10,509 nucleotides of DNA from CAYGZA01 sp964354135. GTDB taxonomy: Bacteria > Planctomycetota > Planctomycetia > Pirellulales > Thermoguttaceae. Every line of letters begins with the position of its first letter. Position 1 is the stretch's first letter. A program made the translations under genes and the position numbers. The stretch is from positions 1-10,509 of the forward strand of contig CAYGZA010000243.1 in NCBI GenBank assembly GCA_964354135.1, written 5' to 3'. The notes beneath the pieces are model-generated. The model did no database searches. It worked only from the letters and a program-made list of their open reading frames with translations, and had not been told where the DNA came from. Of the stretch, positions 1-7,444 are shown piece after piece.

Positions 1-516
1 AAGAGGGCCGGCAAGGCCCGCGCGACCGGCATCTCCACGCACCACCGCCCCTGGATCGCCGAGGCCGTGGCCAAGTACCCGTCGCTTGAGGTCATCGTCA
101 CGCCCTATAGCGCCGGCAGCAAGGAAAAGCCCGCCGGCAGCATGTTCGACGCCTTCCGGCAATACGACGTGGGGATGATCGGGATCAAGCCCTTCGCCAG
201 CGGCACGCTCTTCAGGTCCGGCGGCCAGCCCGATTCGCCCACCAAGGCGGAAGACGACGAGCGTGCGCGGATGGCCCTCCGCTACGTCCTCTCGTGCGAC
301 GTGCTGGCGGCGGCCATTCCTGGGCTGATCACGGTGGATCAGGTCAAGAACGCCACAGCCGCGGTCAAAGAGCGGCGGCAGTTGGACCTCGCGCACGACG
401 GGACGCCGCCCTTCTCCGGGCCGGCTGAAGCTGCCCGCTACGAGGAGATCACCAAGGAAATGTGGGCGAATCTGCCCCAGAGTTATGTGTGGCTCCGCCG
501 CTGGGAGTGGGTGTAG
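1..516 (+). CDS. Aldo/keto reductase, C-terminal part (5' end outside window)
   Basis: Frame 1 is open from the first base to a TAG at 514-516, giving about 171 residues. Seen: near the left edge the peptide reads GKARATGISTH, which matches the strand of aldo/keto reductase barrels usually written GKIRxIGxSNH. Next comes VGMIGIKPFASGTL, the late-barrel strand with its Lys-Pro, and then ALRYVLSCDVLAAAIPGLIT, which resembles the family's C-terminal ALRWxL...xxxIPG segment that helps hold the nicotinamide cofactor. Known of the family: NAD(P)H-dependent reduction or oxidation of carbonyls and sugars on a TIM barrel. The catalytic Asp-Tyr-Lys-His residues would lie upstream and cannot be checked, nor can any signal peptide. 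Substrate unknown. The gene ends 38 nt from the stop of the convergent PurF-like gene, with a hairpin between them. Confidence 0.85.
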   Translation, partial: KRAGKARATGISTHHRPWIAEAVAKYPSLEVIVTPYSAGSKEKPAGSMFDAFRQYDVGMIGIKPFASGTLFRSGGQPDSPTKAEDDERARMALRYVLSCDVLAAAIPGLITVDQVKNATAAVKERRQLDLAHDGTPPFSGPAEAARYEEITKEMWANLPQSYVWLRRWEWV

Positions 517-525
517 AGAGAAGGC

Positions 526-551
526 GGGTCATCGCCCTGCGGGCTTGACCC
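526..551. terminator. Hairpin between convergent stops, probable two-way terminator
   Basis: GGGTCA (526-531) pairs with TGACCC (546-551), and inside it GCCC (534-537) pairs with GGGC (541-544) around a TGC loop. A small 2-by-1 internal loop separates the two stems. It lies between the stop of the aldo/keto reductase (516) and the stop of the PurF-like gene on the other strand (555). Neither side has a clear T-run; the minus-strand exit is pyrimidine-rich (CTTCTCTCT). The terminator role is inferred from position and structure. Confidence 0.5.
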
Positions 552-554
552 ATC

Positions 555-1988
555 CTACCCCCGGCACGTCCCCGGGCAAGACGCGCAGGGCTCCGCCCCG
601 TCCCAGCAGTAGGTGCAGAGCTTCTCCTTGGGGAGCCCGATCGCGGAGACCAGGTCGCCGAGCTTCTGGTACTTGAGCGTCGTGAGCTGCAGCCGCCGCC
701 GGATCTGCTCCACCATGGCGGCGTAGCGCGGCGAAGTCGAGTCGGCGTACTCCTCCAAGTGCGCGTTGCCGTCGCCGTCCAGCTCCTTGATCGCCATCCG
801 CGCGGCCAGGTCCAACTCCGACCGGGAGCGCGAAAAGTTGAGGAATTTGCAGCCGTAGACCAGCGGCGGGCATGCCGGGCGCATGTGGACCTCGCGGGCC
901 CCGTAGTCGTAGAGCCGCTGGATCGTGTCCTTCAGTTGCGTGCCGCGGACGATCGAGTCCTCGCAGAACAAGAGCCTCTTGCCGCGGATCAGCTCGCCGA
1001 TGGGAATCAGCTTCATGCGGGCCACGAGGTCGCGAACACGCTGCTCCTGCGGCATGAAGCTCCGCGGCCACGTGGGCGTGTATTTGACGAAGGGGCGGTT
1101 ATACGGAACGCGGGACTCGCCAGCGTAGCCCAGGGCGTGGCCGGTGCCCGAGTCCGGAATGCCGGCGACGACGTCGACCTGGCTTTGGTCCGCCTTGGCC
1201 AGCGCCGCACCACAGCGGTAGCGGACCGCCTCGACGTTGATGCCCTCATAACTGGACGCGGGGTAGCCGTAGTACACCCAGAGGAAGGAGCAGATCTGCA
1301 TCTGCTCCCCCGGAGGTCGGAGCGGCTCGATCCCCTCCTCGGTAATGCGGACGATCTCCCCGGGTCCAAGATACTTCTCAATGCTGTAGCCCAAGTTGGG
1401 CAAGGCGCAGGTCTCCAGGGTGGCGGCGTAGGCCCCCGGTTTGCGAGCCACGACGACCGGGGTGCGTCCCATGCGGTCGCGGGCGGCGTAGATCCCGCGG
1501 TCCGTCAGGAGCAACAGGGAACATGAGCCCTCGATGCGGTCCTGGGCAAGGCGGATGCCCTCGTGGAAGCTTGCCCCCTGATTGATGAGCGTGGCGACCA
1601 ACTCGGTGGGGTTGACGGCGTTGCCGCCCAACTCGGAGAAGTGCGTGGTGTGCTTGCCGAGAACCTCTCCCGACAGAGACTCCAGATTGTGGATCCGGCC
1701 CACGGTGGCAACCGCATAGACGCCGAGGTGCGAGCCGATGATCAGCGGCTGGTCTTCGTGGTCGCTGATGACCCCGATTCCGAGCCGGCCGTGCATCTGG
1801 CCCAGCTCGTCGGCGAACTTGCTGCGGAACTGGGCATTGGTGATGTCGTGGATGGATCGCGTGAACCCGCCCTCGTGCTTGAGCACCAACCCGCCCCGCT
1901 GCGTGCCGAGGTGCGAATGATAGTCGGTTCCGTAAAAGAGATCCGCGACACAGTCTTCCTTTGACGCAACGCCGAAGAACCCCCCCAA
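555..1988 (-). CDS. PurF-like amidophosphoribosyltransferase paralogue lacking the catalytic Cys
   Basis: 477 residues, close to PurF length. Seen: an N-terminal Ntn-glutaminase-like domain (about 1-225) starting MGGFFGV, then a phosphoribosyltransferase domain. PurF hallmarks include PDSGTGHALGYAGES (278-292), RMKLIPI (324-330) and the PRPP loop FCEDSIVRGT (341-350). Cys 233, 380, 458 and 461 fall where Fe4S4-type PurF enzymes have their cluster ligands (alignment by eye). The odd point is position 2, where canonical PurF (MCGIxG) has the nucleophile Cys; here it is Gly. The HTRYST-like and HNGN-like glutaminase motifs are replaced too (GIGVISDHED at 70-79, TVGRIHN at 95-101). The tail carries extra cysteines at 468, 471 and 475. 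Known: PurF uses glutamine and PRPP to make phosphoribosylamine. Inferred: glutamine hydrolysis is lost and the PRPP fold kept, so the gene may use free ammonia or another acceptor. The TTG start is forced by a TGA two codons upstream. It lies 203 nt downstream of the URO-D-like gene on the same strand. Confidence 0.88.
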   Translation of the reverse strand: MGGFFGVASKEDCVADLFYGTDYHSHLGTQRGGLVLKHEGGFTRSIHDITNAQFRSKFADELGQMHGRLGIGVISDHEDQPLIIGSHLGVYAVATVGRIHNLESLSGEVLGKHTTHFSELGGNAVNPTELVATLINQGASFHEGIRLAQDRIEGSCSLLLLTDRGIYAARDRMGRTPVVVARKPGAYAATLETCALPNLGYSIEKYLGPGEIVRITEEGIEPLRPPGEQMQICSFLWVYYGYPASSYEGINVEAVRYRCGAALAKADQSQVDVVAGIPDSGTGHALGYAGESRVPYNRPFVKYTPTWPRSFMPQEQRVRDLVARMKLIPIGELIRGKRLLFCEDSIVRGTQLKDTIQRLYDYGAREVHMRPACPPLVYGCKFLNFSRSRSELDLAARMAIKELDGDGNAHLEEYADSTSPRYAAMVEQIRRRLQLTTLKYQKLGDLVSAIGLPKEKLCTYCWDGAEPCASCPGTCRG

Positions 1989-1991
1989 CGG

Positions 1992-1999
1992 TCACCTCC
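1992..1999 (-). promoter_or_regulatory. Strong Shine-Dalgarno that fixes the TTG start of the PurF-like gene
   Basis: On the minus strand the sequence reads GGAGGTGA-CCG-TTG, a long match to the 16S rRNA 3' end, with six bases between GGAGG and the TTG at 1988-1986. The TGA in this motif (1994-1992) is also an in-frame stop, so the reading frame cannot begin further upstream. This supports the TTG start and the Gly at residue 2. Confidence 0.75.
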
Positions 2000-2010
2000 C
2001 TCCAAGAACG

Positions 2011-2056
2011 GTTCCCAGGAACGCACCGGGCCTTCTGCCCGCGGCGACTCGCGCCG
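2011..2056. promoter_or_regulatory. Three adjacent dyads in the leader of the PurF-like gene
   Basis: The 203-nt gap between the URO-D-like stop and the PurF-like start holds GTTCC-ca-GGAAC (2011-2022), CGGGC-cttct-GCCCG (2027-2041) and CGGCG-actcg-CGCCG (2042-2056); the last two abut exactly. They lie 23-68 nt upstream of the TTG start. The first has too short a loop for an RNA hairpin and looks like a protein-binding dyad. The other two could fold in the mRNA leader. Five-base GC stems arise easily by chance in such DNA, so the role is speculative. I see no clear promoter and no gene in the rest of the gap. Confidence 0.25.
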
Positions 2057-2191
2057 ATGGGTACTCTACGGCATGGCCGCCCAGGGCTTCAAGGCCTCCG
2101 GACATGGGAAGGAAATGCCCCCCGGCCACTTCCCGCACACCCATTCCCCGCAGACGGGTGGCAGTGCAACGATTGGGGACTGCGGCTCCGC

Positions 2192-3397
2192 TCACGCGCG
2201 AGCCCGCTTCCAGAATTCATCCCGCATGGCCAGGATGTTCTCCGCGGGGACGTCGTACTGGATGTTGTGTACCTGGGTGAAGACGAGCGAGGCGCGGGGC
2301 CCGAATTCCTCGAGCCGCCTGCGGACGTCGGCCCGGACGACCTCCGGATCGGAGGCGTTGAGAGCATGTTGGGTGTCGCACCCGCCGCCCCAGAACGCGA
2401 TGTCCCTCCCATACTCCCGCACCAGCTCGGCGGGATTCATCCCCTTCGCGCTCACCTGGACGGGATTCAGGGCGTCGACGCCCATCTCGATCAGAAACGG
2501 CACGAAGGAGCTGACGGCGCCACACGAGTGCATGACGACCTTCTTGCCCGCCGCCTTGATCTTCCCGACCGCCTCGGAGACGTAGGGGAAGATCATCTCG
2601 CGGTAGACGTCGGTGGAGATCATTCCTGCCTTCTGGGTCCCCAGATCGTCGGTGAGGAACACGATGTCGAACCAGGGGCCGAACGCCGTCAAGAATGCGT
2701 CGGTCCTCCGCATGTACGCATCGTGCAACTTCGCGAGCAGGGCGTGGGCCAGGTCCTTGTCGGCCATCAAGTCGATGAGGAACTGCTCGTAGCCGCGCAT
2801 GAGCATTCCGCCTTGCAGATAGTGCAGCCGCCAGAGCGTGACCACGGCCCGGTCGGTCGCCTGATATTGGGTCCGCGCCCGTTCGGCCAGGGTCTCCAGC
2901 GGCTCGTCATAGGTGGGGGAGTAGTCCCATCGCTCGAAGAGGGAATCGAAACGTTCCAGCTCCGCGGCCGAGGCAATCTCAGCCAGCGGCGTCCCGAACG
3001 GATCGTGATAATAGGCGCCGGCCGCCCGCTTGGCGCAAACAACGCCGCGGGCGTTGCGGACCACGGAGGATCCGTCGGGGAGGTCCTGCACATCGAACGA
3101 CTCGGGCACGATCAGGTCCACGCCGAAGGACGTCTTCCAGACCTTGGTGCGCTGGGCGCTGAACCAAAGGGCTTCGACGTCCACGCCGAGGGCGTCCATG
3201 ACGTCGGCATCGGTTTGGGCGACGAGCTGCGTCAGGCAGCCGCAACGGATCGGCCCGACGGGGAAGCCGAGCCGCTGTCGCAGCTTCTTGTAAGCGATCA
3301 CATGAACGCTGGAGCAGTCGGTCCCGCCGACATCCAAAGGGATACAATCCGGCTTCTGGCGGTTGAGCACCGCCAAAACGCGCTGGCGACCTGTCAT
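2192..3397 (-). CDS. Uroporphyrinogen decarboxylase superfamily protein, methyltransferase-like
   Basis: 401 residues, no signal peptide, so cytoplasmic. Seen: the N-terminus MTGRQRVLAVLNRQKPDCIPLD is the typical opening of non-haem URO-D-like proteins. VVMHSCGAVSSFVPFLIEMG (287-306) is the hallmark late-barrel strand and helix, followed by a GGGCDTQ segment (337-343). His290, Cys292 and Cys340 form the His-x-Cys...Cys pattern that binds zinc in methylcobamide:thiol methyltransferases such as MtaA/MtbA and CmuA. True HemE enzymes lack this pattern. LTDDLGTQ (248-255) is another characteristic strand. Inferred: a zinc-dependent methyl-transfer enzyme rather than HemE; substrate unknown. No corrinoid-binding protein is visible in the window. 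ATG at 3397 follows AGGAG seven bases upstream. Divergent from the 3585 oxidoreductase and upstream of the PurF-like gene on the same strand. Confidence 0.85.
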   Translation of the reverse strand: MTGRQRVLAVLNRQKPDCIPLDVGGTDCSSVHVIAYKKLRQRLGFPVGPIRCGCLTQLVAQTDADVMDALGVDVEALWFSAQRTKVWKTSFGVDLIVPESFDVQDLPDGSSVVRNARGVVCAKRAAGAYYHDPFGTPLAEIASAAELERFDSLFERWDYSPTYDEPLETLAERARTQYQATDRAVVTLWRLHYLQGGMLMRGYEQFLIDLMADKDLAHALLAKLHDAYMRRTDAFLTAFGPWFDIVFLTDDLGTQKAGMISTDVYREMIFPYVSEAVGKIKAAGKKVVMHSCGAVSSFVPFLIEMGVDALNPVQVSAKGMNPAELVREYGRDIAFWGGGCDTQHALNASDPEVVRADVRRRLEEFGPRASLVFTQVHNIQYDVPAENILAMRDEFWKRARA

Positions 3398-3430
3398 GCC
3401 GGTTCTCCTGGGAGTTGGTGCCGTGCTCGG

Positions 3431-3454
3431 GGGAGGGATGGGTTGCGCCCTCCC
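3431..3454. promoter_or_regulatory. GGGAGGG/CCCTCCC hairpin upstream of the URO-D-like gene
   Basis: A perfect 7-bp all-GC stem, GGGAGGG (3431-3437) and CCCTCCC (3448-3454), encloses a 10-nt loop. It starts 34 nt upstream of the URO-D-like ATG, in the region shared with the divergent oxidoreductase. It could be a leader hairpin in the minus-strand mRNA or an operator. No T-run follows, so a simple terminator is unlikely. Confidence 0.35.
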
Positions 3455-3463
3455 AGAATCACG

Positions 3464-3489
3464 TAACGCCAGTTAGTCATAACTTAGTT
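3464..3489. promoter_or_regulatory. Cluster of TAAC/GTTA half-sites in a divergent promoter region
   Basis: Four half-sites alternate in orientation: TAAC (3464-3467), GTTA (3472-3475), TAAC (3480-3483) and AGTT (3486-3489). They form overlapping dyads: TAAC-gcca-GTTA, AGTTA-gtca-TAACT (3471-3484) and AACT-t-AGTT (3481-3489). The first two spacers are both four bases. This is an AT-rich patch in an otherwise GC-rich intergenic region between two divergent genes, which suits an operator and the promoters themselves. No well-formed -35/-10 pair is evident. Confidence 0.4.
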
Positions 3490-3538
3490 CTCCCGTGCGG
3501 TCAAGGATGGTAAGATGGCGCGGCAAGCGGGGAAGAAG

Positions 3539-3564
3539 CCGGCCGTCCGTGAGGACGGGGCCGG
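3539..3564 (+). promoter_or_regulatory. Leader hairpin with a GUGA loop before the first oxidoreductase gene
   Basis: CCGG-CCGTCC (3539-3548) pairs with GGACGG-(gg)-CCGG (3553-3564), a 10-bp stem with a two-base bulge capped by GTGA, a GNRA-type tetraloop. It ends 20 nt before the ATG at 3585, which has no evident Shine-Dalgarno of its own, so the structure could affect translation or mRNA stability. Role inferred. Confidence 0.4.
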
Positions 3565-3584
3565 AGCCTTGCGGGAAACGATCT

Positions 3585-4961
<1,377 letters not shown>

Positions 4962-4982
4962 TCGACCAAGGGAGCCAGAGGA

Positions 4983-6053
4983 ATGAACCGCAGAGAGGTG
5001 CTCCGTTCCATGGCCGGCGGGCTGGCGGCGTCGCTGCTTGCCTCTCCCGGCCGCCTGCGCGGCGGGGACGCGCCGAAAAGGACGCAGCTCGGCATCGTCG
5101 TTTATGTGTTCGGCATCCGGCAGAAGGCGGAGCAAGGCGGCGGCCGGCGGAAACCGCTTTCGGATCCCGTGACCTTCCTCGAGCACTGCCGGCAATTCGG
5201 GGCGGGCGGGGTCCAACTACCGATGGGCGTCAAGGACGCGGCCTACTCCGCCCAACTCCGCCGGAAGGCGGAGGAACACGGGATGTTCCTCGAAGGTTGC
5301 GCGGAGCTGCCGCGGGATAAAGGCGACCTCGATCGCTTCGACGCGGAGGCCCGCACGGCGGCCGCCACGGGGGCAAGACTGCTCCGCGCGGTCATGATGC
5401 CCGGCCGGCGTTACGAGCAATTCCGCTCCGCGGAGGAGTTCCGCGAGTCCGCCCGGCGCGGGCTGCAATCCCTGCAACTGGCCGAGCCGGTCGCCGCCCG
5501 GCATCGGATGCCACTGGCGGTCGAGAACCACAAAGACCACCGCATCCCCGAGCGGCTCGACGTGCTGAAACGGCTGAGCAGCGAGTACGTCGGGATGTGT
5601 GTGGACACGGGCAACAGCTTCACCCTCTTGGAAGACCCGATGGAAGTGGTCGAGGCTTATGCCTCGTGGGCTCTCTCCGTACACCTGAAAGACCAGGCGG
5701 TCCGCGAGTACGAAGACGGGTTCCTCTTTGCCGACGTCCCTCTGGGTGAAGGCTTCCTGGACCTCAAGAAGATGGTGCAGGTCCTGCGCCAAGCGAGGCC
5801 GGAATGCCGCTTCAGCCTGGAGCTGATCACCCGGGACCCGCTCAAGGTCCCGTGCCTGACGCCCGAGTATTGGGCGACGTTTGCCGAGGTCCCCGGCCGC
5901 GACCTGGCCCGCACGCTCAAAACGGTCCGCGCCAAGGCTTCGGGAAAACCTCTCCCGCTAGTCAACCATCTCCCCCTTGACCGGCAGGTGGCCCGCGAGG
6001 AAGACAACGTCAAGCGGAGCCTTGCTTACGCAAGCGACCAGTTGGGTCTCTGA
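4983..6053 (+). CDS. Tat-exported xylose isomerase-like TIM barrel (sugar isomerase/epimerase family)
   Basis: 356 residues. Seen: N-terminal NRREVLRSMAGG followed by a hydrophobic stretch to about residue 22, a Tat-type signal. The barrel has the four expected metal ligands of the family: Glu181 in LAVENHKD, Asp208 in CVDTGNS, His234 in SVHLKDQ and Glu280 in SLELITRD. Known: relatives isomerise or epimerise sugars. A subset partners with Gfo/Idh/MocA oxidoreductases to cleave 3-keto-glycosides by elimination. Inferred: works in the periplasm on the product of the oxidoreductase directly upstream, from which it is separated by 21 nt. ATG at 4983 is preceded by GGGAG and AGAGGA. After the last barrel strand there is a tail of about 70 residues with no recognised motif. 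The exact reaction is not shown by the sequence. Confidence 0.85.
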   Translation: MNRREVLRSMAGGLAASLLASPGRLRGGDAPKRTQLGIVVYVFGIRQKAEQGGGRRKPLSDPVTFLEHCRQFGAGGVQLPMGVKDAAYSAQLRRKAEEHGMFLEGCAELPRDKGDLDRFDAEARTAAATGARLLRAVMMPGRRYEQFRSAEEFRESARRGLQSLQLAEPVAARHRMPLAVENHKDHRIPERLDVLKRLSSEYVGMCVDTGNSFTLLEDPMEVVEAYASWALSVHLKDQAVREYEDGFLFADVPLGEGFLDLKKMVQVLRQARPECRFSLELITRDPLKVPCLTPEYWATFAEVPGRDLARTLKTVRAKASGKPLPLVNHLPLDRQVAREEDNVKRSLAYASDQLGL

Positions 6054-6067
6054 GAGGGTGTATGACA

Positions 6068-6093
6068 AGGTGCGGTGCCACTCGACCGCACCT
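6068..6093. terminator. 9-bp hairpin between convergent stops, probable two-way terminator
   Basis: AGGTGCGGT (6068-6076) and ACCGCACCT (6085-6093) pair perfectly around an 8-nt loop. The stem is 14 nt past the isomerase stop (6053) and 15 nt past the stop of the minus-strand propeller gene (6109). No long T-run follows on either side, so the terminator call rests on stem strength and position. Confidence 0.6.
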
Positions 6094-6108
6094 GCGCCTG
6101 CACACGGC

Positions 6109-7419
6109 TTACTTCTTGACGGTCAGCGTGTACTTGTAGTTGTCGGCGCTGGCCCAGTCTGCCGGGTCCTTCTCCTGCCCGTAGGTCGTCAGGTGCAGCT
6201 CCAGCTCGTGGGTCTCCCGGTTCTCCAGGAGGGAGAAGTTGGAGAACTGGACGTCGCTCCCTTGGTGCGGCTGGCGGTCGTCGATCGCCGTGACGGTGCT
6301 GCGCCTCAGCGCCGGGATCGTCTCACCCACCTCGGCAATGACCAGCGGATACCGCGGCGAGTTCCCGTTGGGTGGCACGGCCGAGATGTTCCCGATCCAG
6401 TAGAGCTTTCCCGTGACGCCGTGCCGGATCATGCGGTGGAACGAGGAGGGGGAGTAGAACGCCGTGCCGTCGTCGTACTTCCACGGGGCGGGCGGGGCGA
6501 GGGTCATCCCGCCGTCCTCCGACGTGCTGAAGAACTTGCAGCCCGGGATCGTCGCCCGGCTCCCGTCCCAGCCGGCGTTCGAGCCCCGCCAGACGACCAG
6601 CACCCGGCCGCCCTTGAGCTCGGCGACCTCGGGCTCCATCAGCCCTCGGGCCGAGTGGCCCGGCGAGATCTCGACCCGTTTGCCGGGCGTCCAGTCGTAG
6701 TCGTTGGCCGCGGGGTTCCACCTGCCGAGGAACGCGAGCGAGCCCATCCGCCACGGCCGTTTGTCGTTGTTGGGATCGCCGGCCGCGTTGGCGTGCGCGA
6801 CGCAGTGGATGAGCCGGCCGCTGGAGTGTACGAGGACGTTGTTGCCCGGGTACGCCTGGTTGTGCCTCAGAAAGCCAGGCTTGAGGGGGTCGTTGGGATC
6901 GAAGGGCTCCCCCGGCTCGTAGCGGAGCTGCTTGGGCGTCGTCCACGTTCTGCCATAGTCCCGCGACAGGCGGTAGTACGTGAAGCAGTTGTAGACGCCG
7001 CCGACGGCAACCTGCCGCAGCCACGTGTCCACGAGCACGCCCGAGACCGGGTCGTACGTCCCGCCGCCGCCTCCTTCCCACACGGTGACGCCCTTGTAGC
7101 GGACGTTCGACGACGGCGCCAGCGGCACGAATTCGGACCAGGTGCGGCCGTTGTCCATCGACCAGCGTGCGACCTGGTTCTCGGCCACGTCGCTTTGGAT
7201 CTCGATCCCCTGCCACTCGCGGCGCTGGAGTTTCGGCCCGACGTACTGGACCGCCACCAGGGCGGCCGCGCGGGGCTTGGGGTGCCTCTTGTAGAGTTCC
7301 TTCTGGACGGTCACGATCGGTAAGTTGACCTTCCAGGGCTGGTCGCCCGGCTTTTCTTGGGCCCCGGCCAACGGCGCCAGAAGAACCCAGGCCAGTGCAG
7401 CAGCAGTCCATCGCAGCAT
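6109..7419 (-). CDS. Secreted sialidase-fold (Asp-box beta-propeller) protein
   Basis: 436 residues from the ATG at 7419, which has AAGGA six bases upstream. Seen: a Sec signal peptide, hydrophobic at 5-18 with a likely cut at AGA-Q (20/21). Two perfect Asp boxes (SxDxGxTW) lie at 87-94 (SMDNGRTW) and 152-159 (SRDYGRTW), with a degenerate third at 300-307 (SEDGGMTL). MEPEVAELKGGRVLVVWRG (261-279) resembles the Glu-containing strand of sialidases. Known: Asp boxes mark six-bladed propellers of exo-sialidases and related glycan hydrolases, but also non-enzymatic proteins. Inferred: exported glycan-active or glycan-binding protein; sialidase activity itself is not established. It lies 25 nt downstream of the second oxidoreductase on the same strand, so probably co-transcribed. 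The frame is open further upstream, but that would bury the signal peptide and overlap the previous gene. Confidence 0.85.
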   Translation of the reverse strand: MLRWTAAALAWVLLAPLAGAQEKPGDQPWKVNLPIVTVQKELYKRHPKPRAAALVAVQYVGPKLQRREWQGIEIQSDVAENQVARWSMDNGRTWSEFVPLAPSSNVRYKGVTVWEGGGGGTYDPVSGVLVDTWLRQVAVGGVYNCFTYYRLSRDYGRTWTTPKQLRYEPGEPFDPNDPLKPGFLRHNQAYPGNNVLVHSSGRLIHCVAHANAAGDPNNDKRPWRMGSLAFLGRWNPAANDYDWTPGKRVEISPGHSARGLMEPEVAELKGGRVLVVWRGSNAGWDGSRATIPGCKFFSTSEDGGMTLAPPAPWKYDDGTAFYSPSSFHRMIRHGVTGKLYWIGNISAVPPNGNSPRYPLVIAEVGETIPALRRSTVTAIDDRQPHQGSDVQFSNFSLLENRETHELELHLTTYGQEKDPADWASADNYKYTLTVKK

Positions 7420-7444
7420 GATGGTTCCTTTCTCCCCGTGGCAC

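Noticed and set aside
2140..2165. CCCGCAGACGGG-type hairpin downstream of the URO-D-like stop as a terminator
   Set aside because: Short stem, alternative pairings and no T-run; not distinguishable from chance in GC-rich DNA.
1961..3466. Open frame of 501 codons on the plus strand opposite the URO-D-like gene
   Set aside because: No family resemblance, and it spans the gap and both neighbouring leaders. The opposite strand has clear conserved motifs and a good ribosome site.
3495..3584. Upstream GTG start (3495) or ATG (3507) for the first oxidoreductase
   Set aside because: Would place about 30 Arg-rich residues before the Tat motif and would translate through the leader hairpin; no better ribosome site.
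5977..7323. Open frame of 448 codons on the plus strand opposite the propeller gene
   Set aside because: Overlaps the isomerase 3' end and the terminator hairpin, and is Arg/Val-rich without motifs; the Asp boxes are on the other strand.
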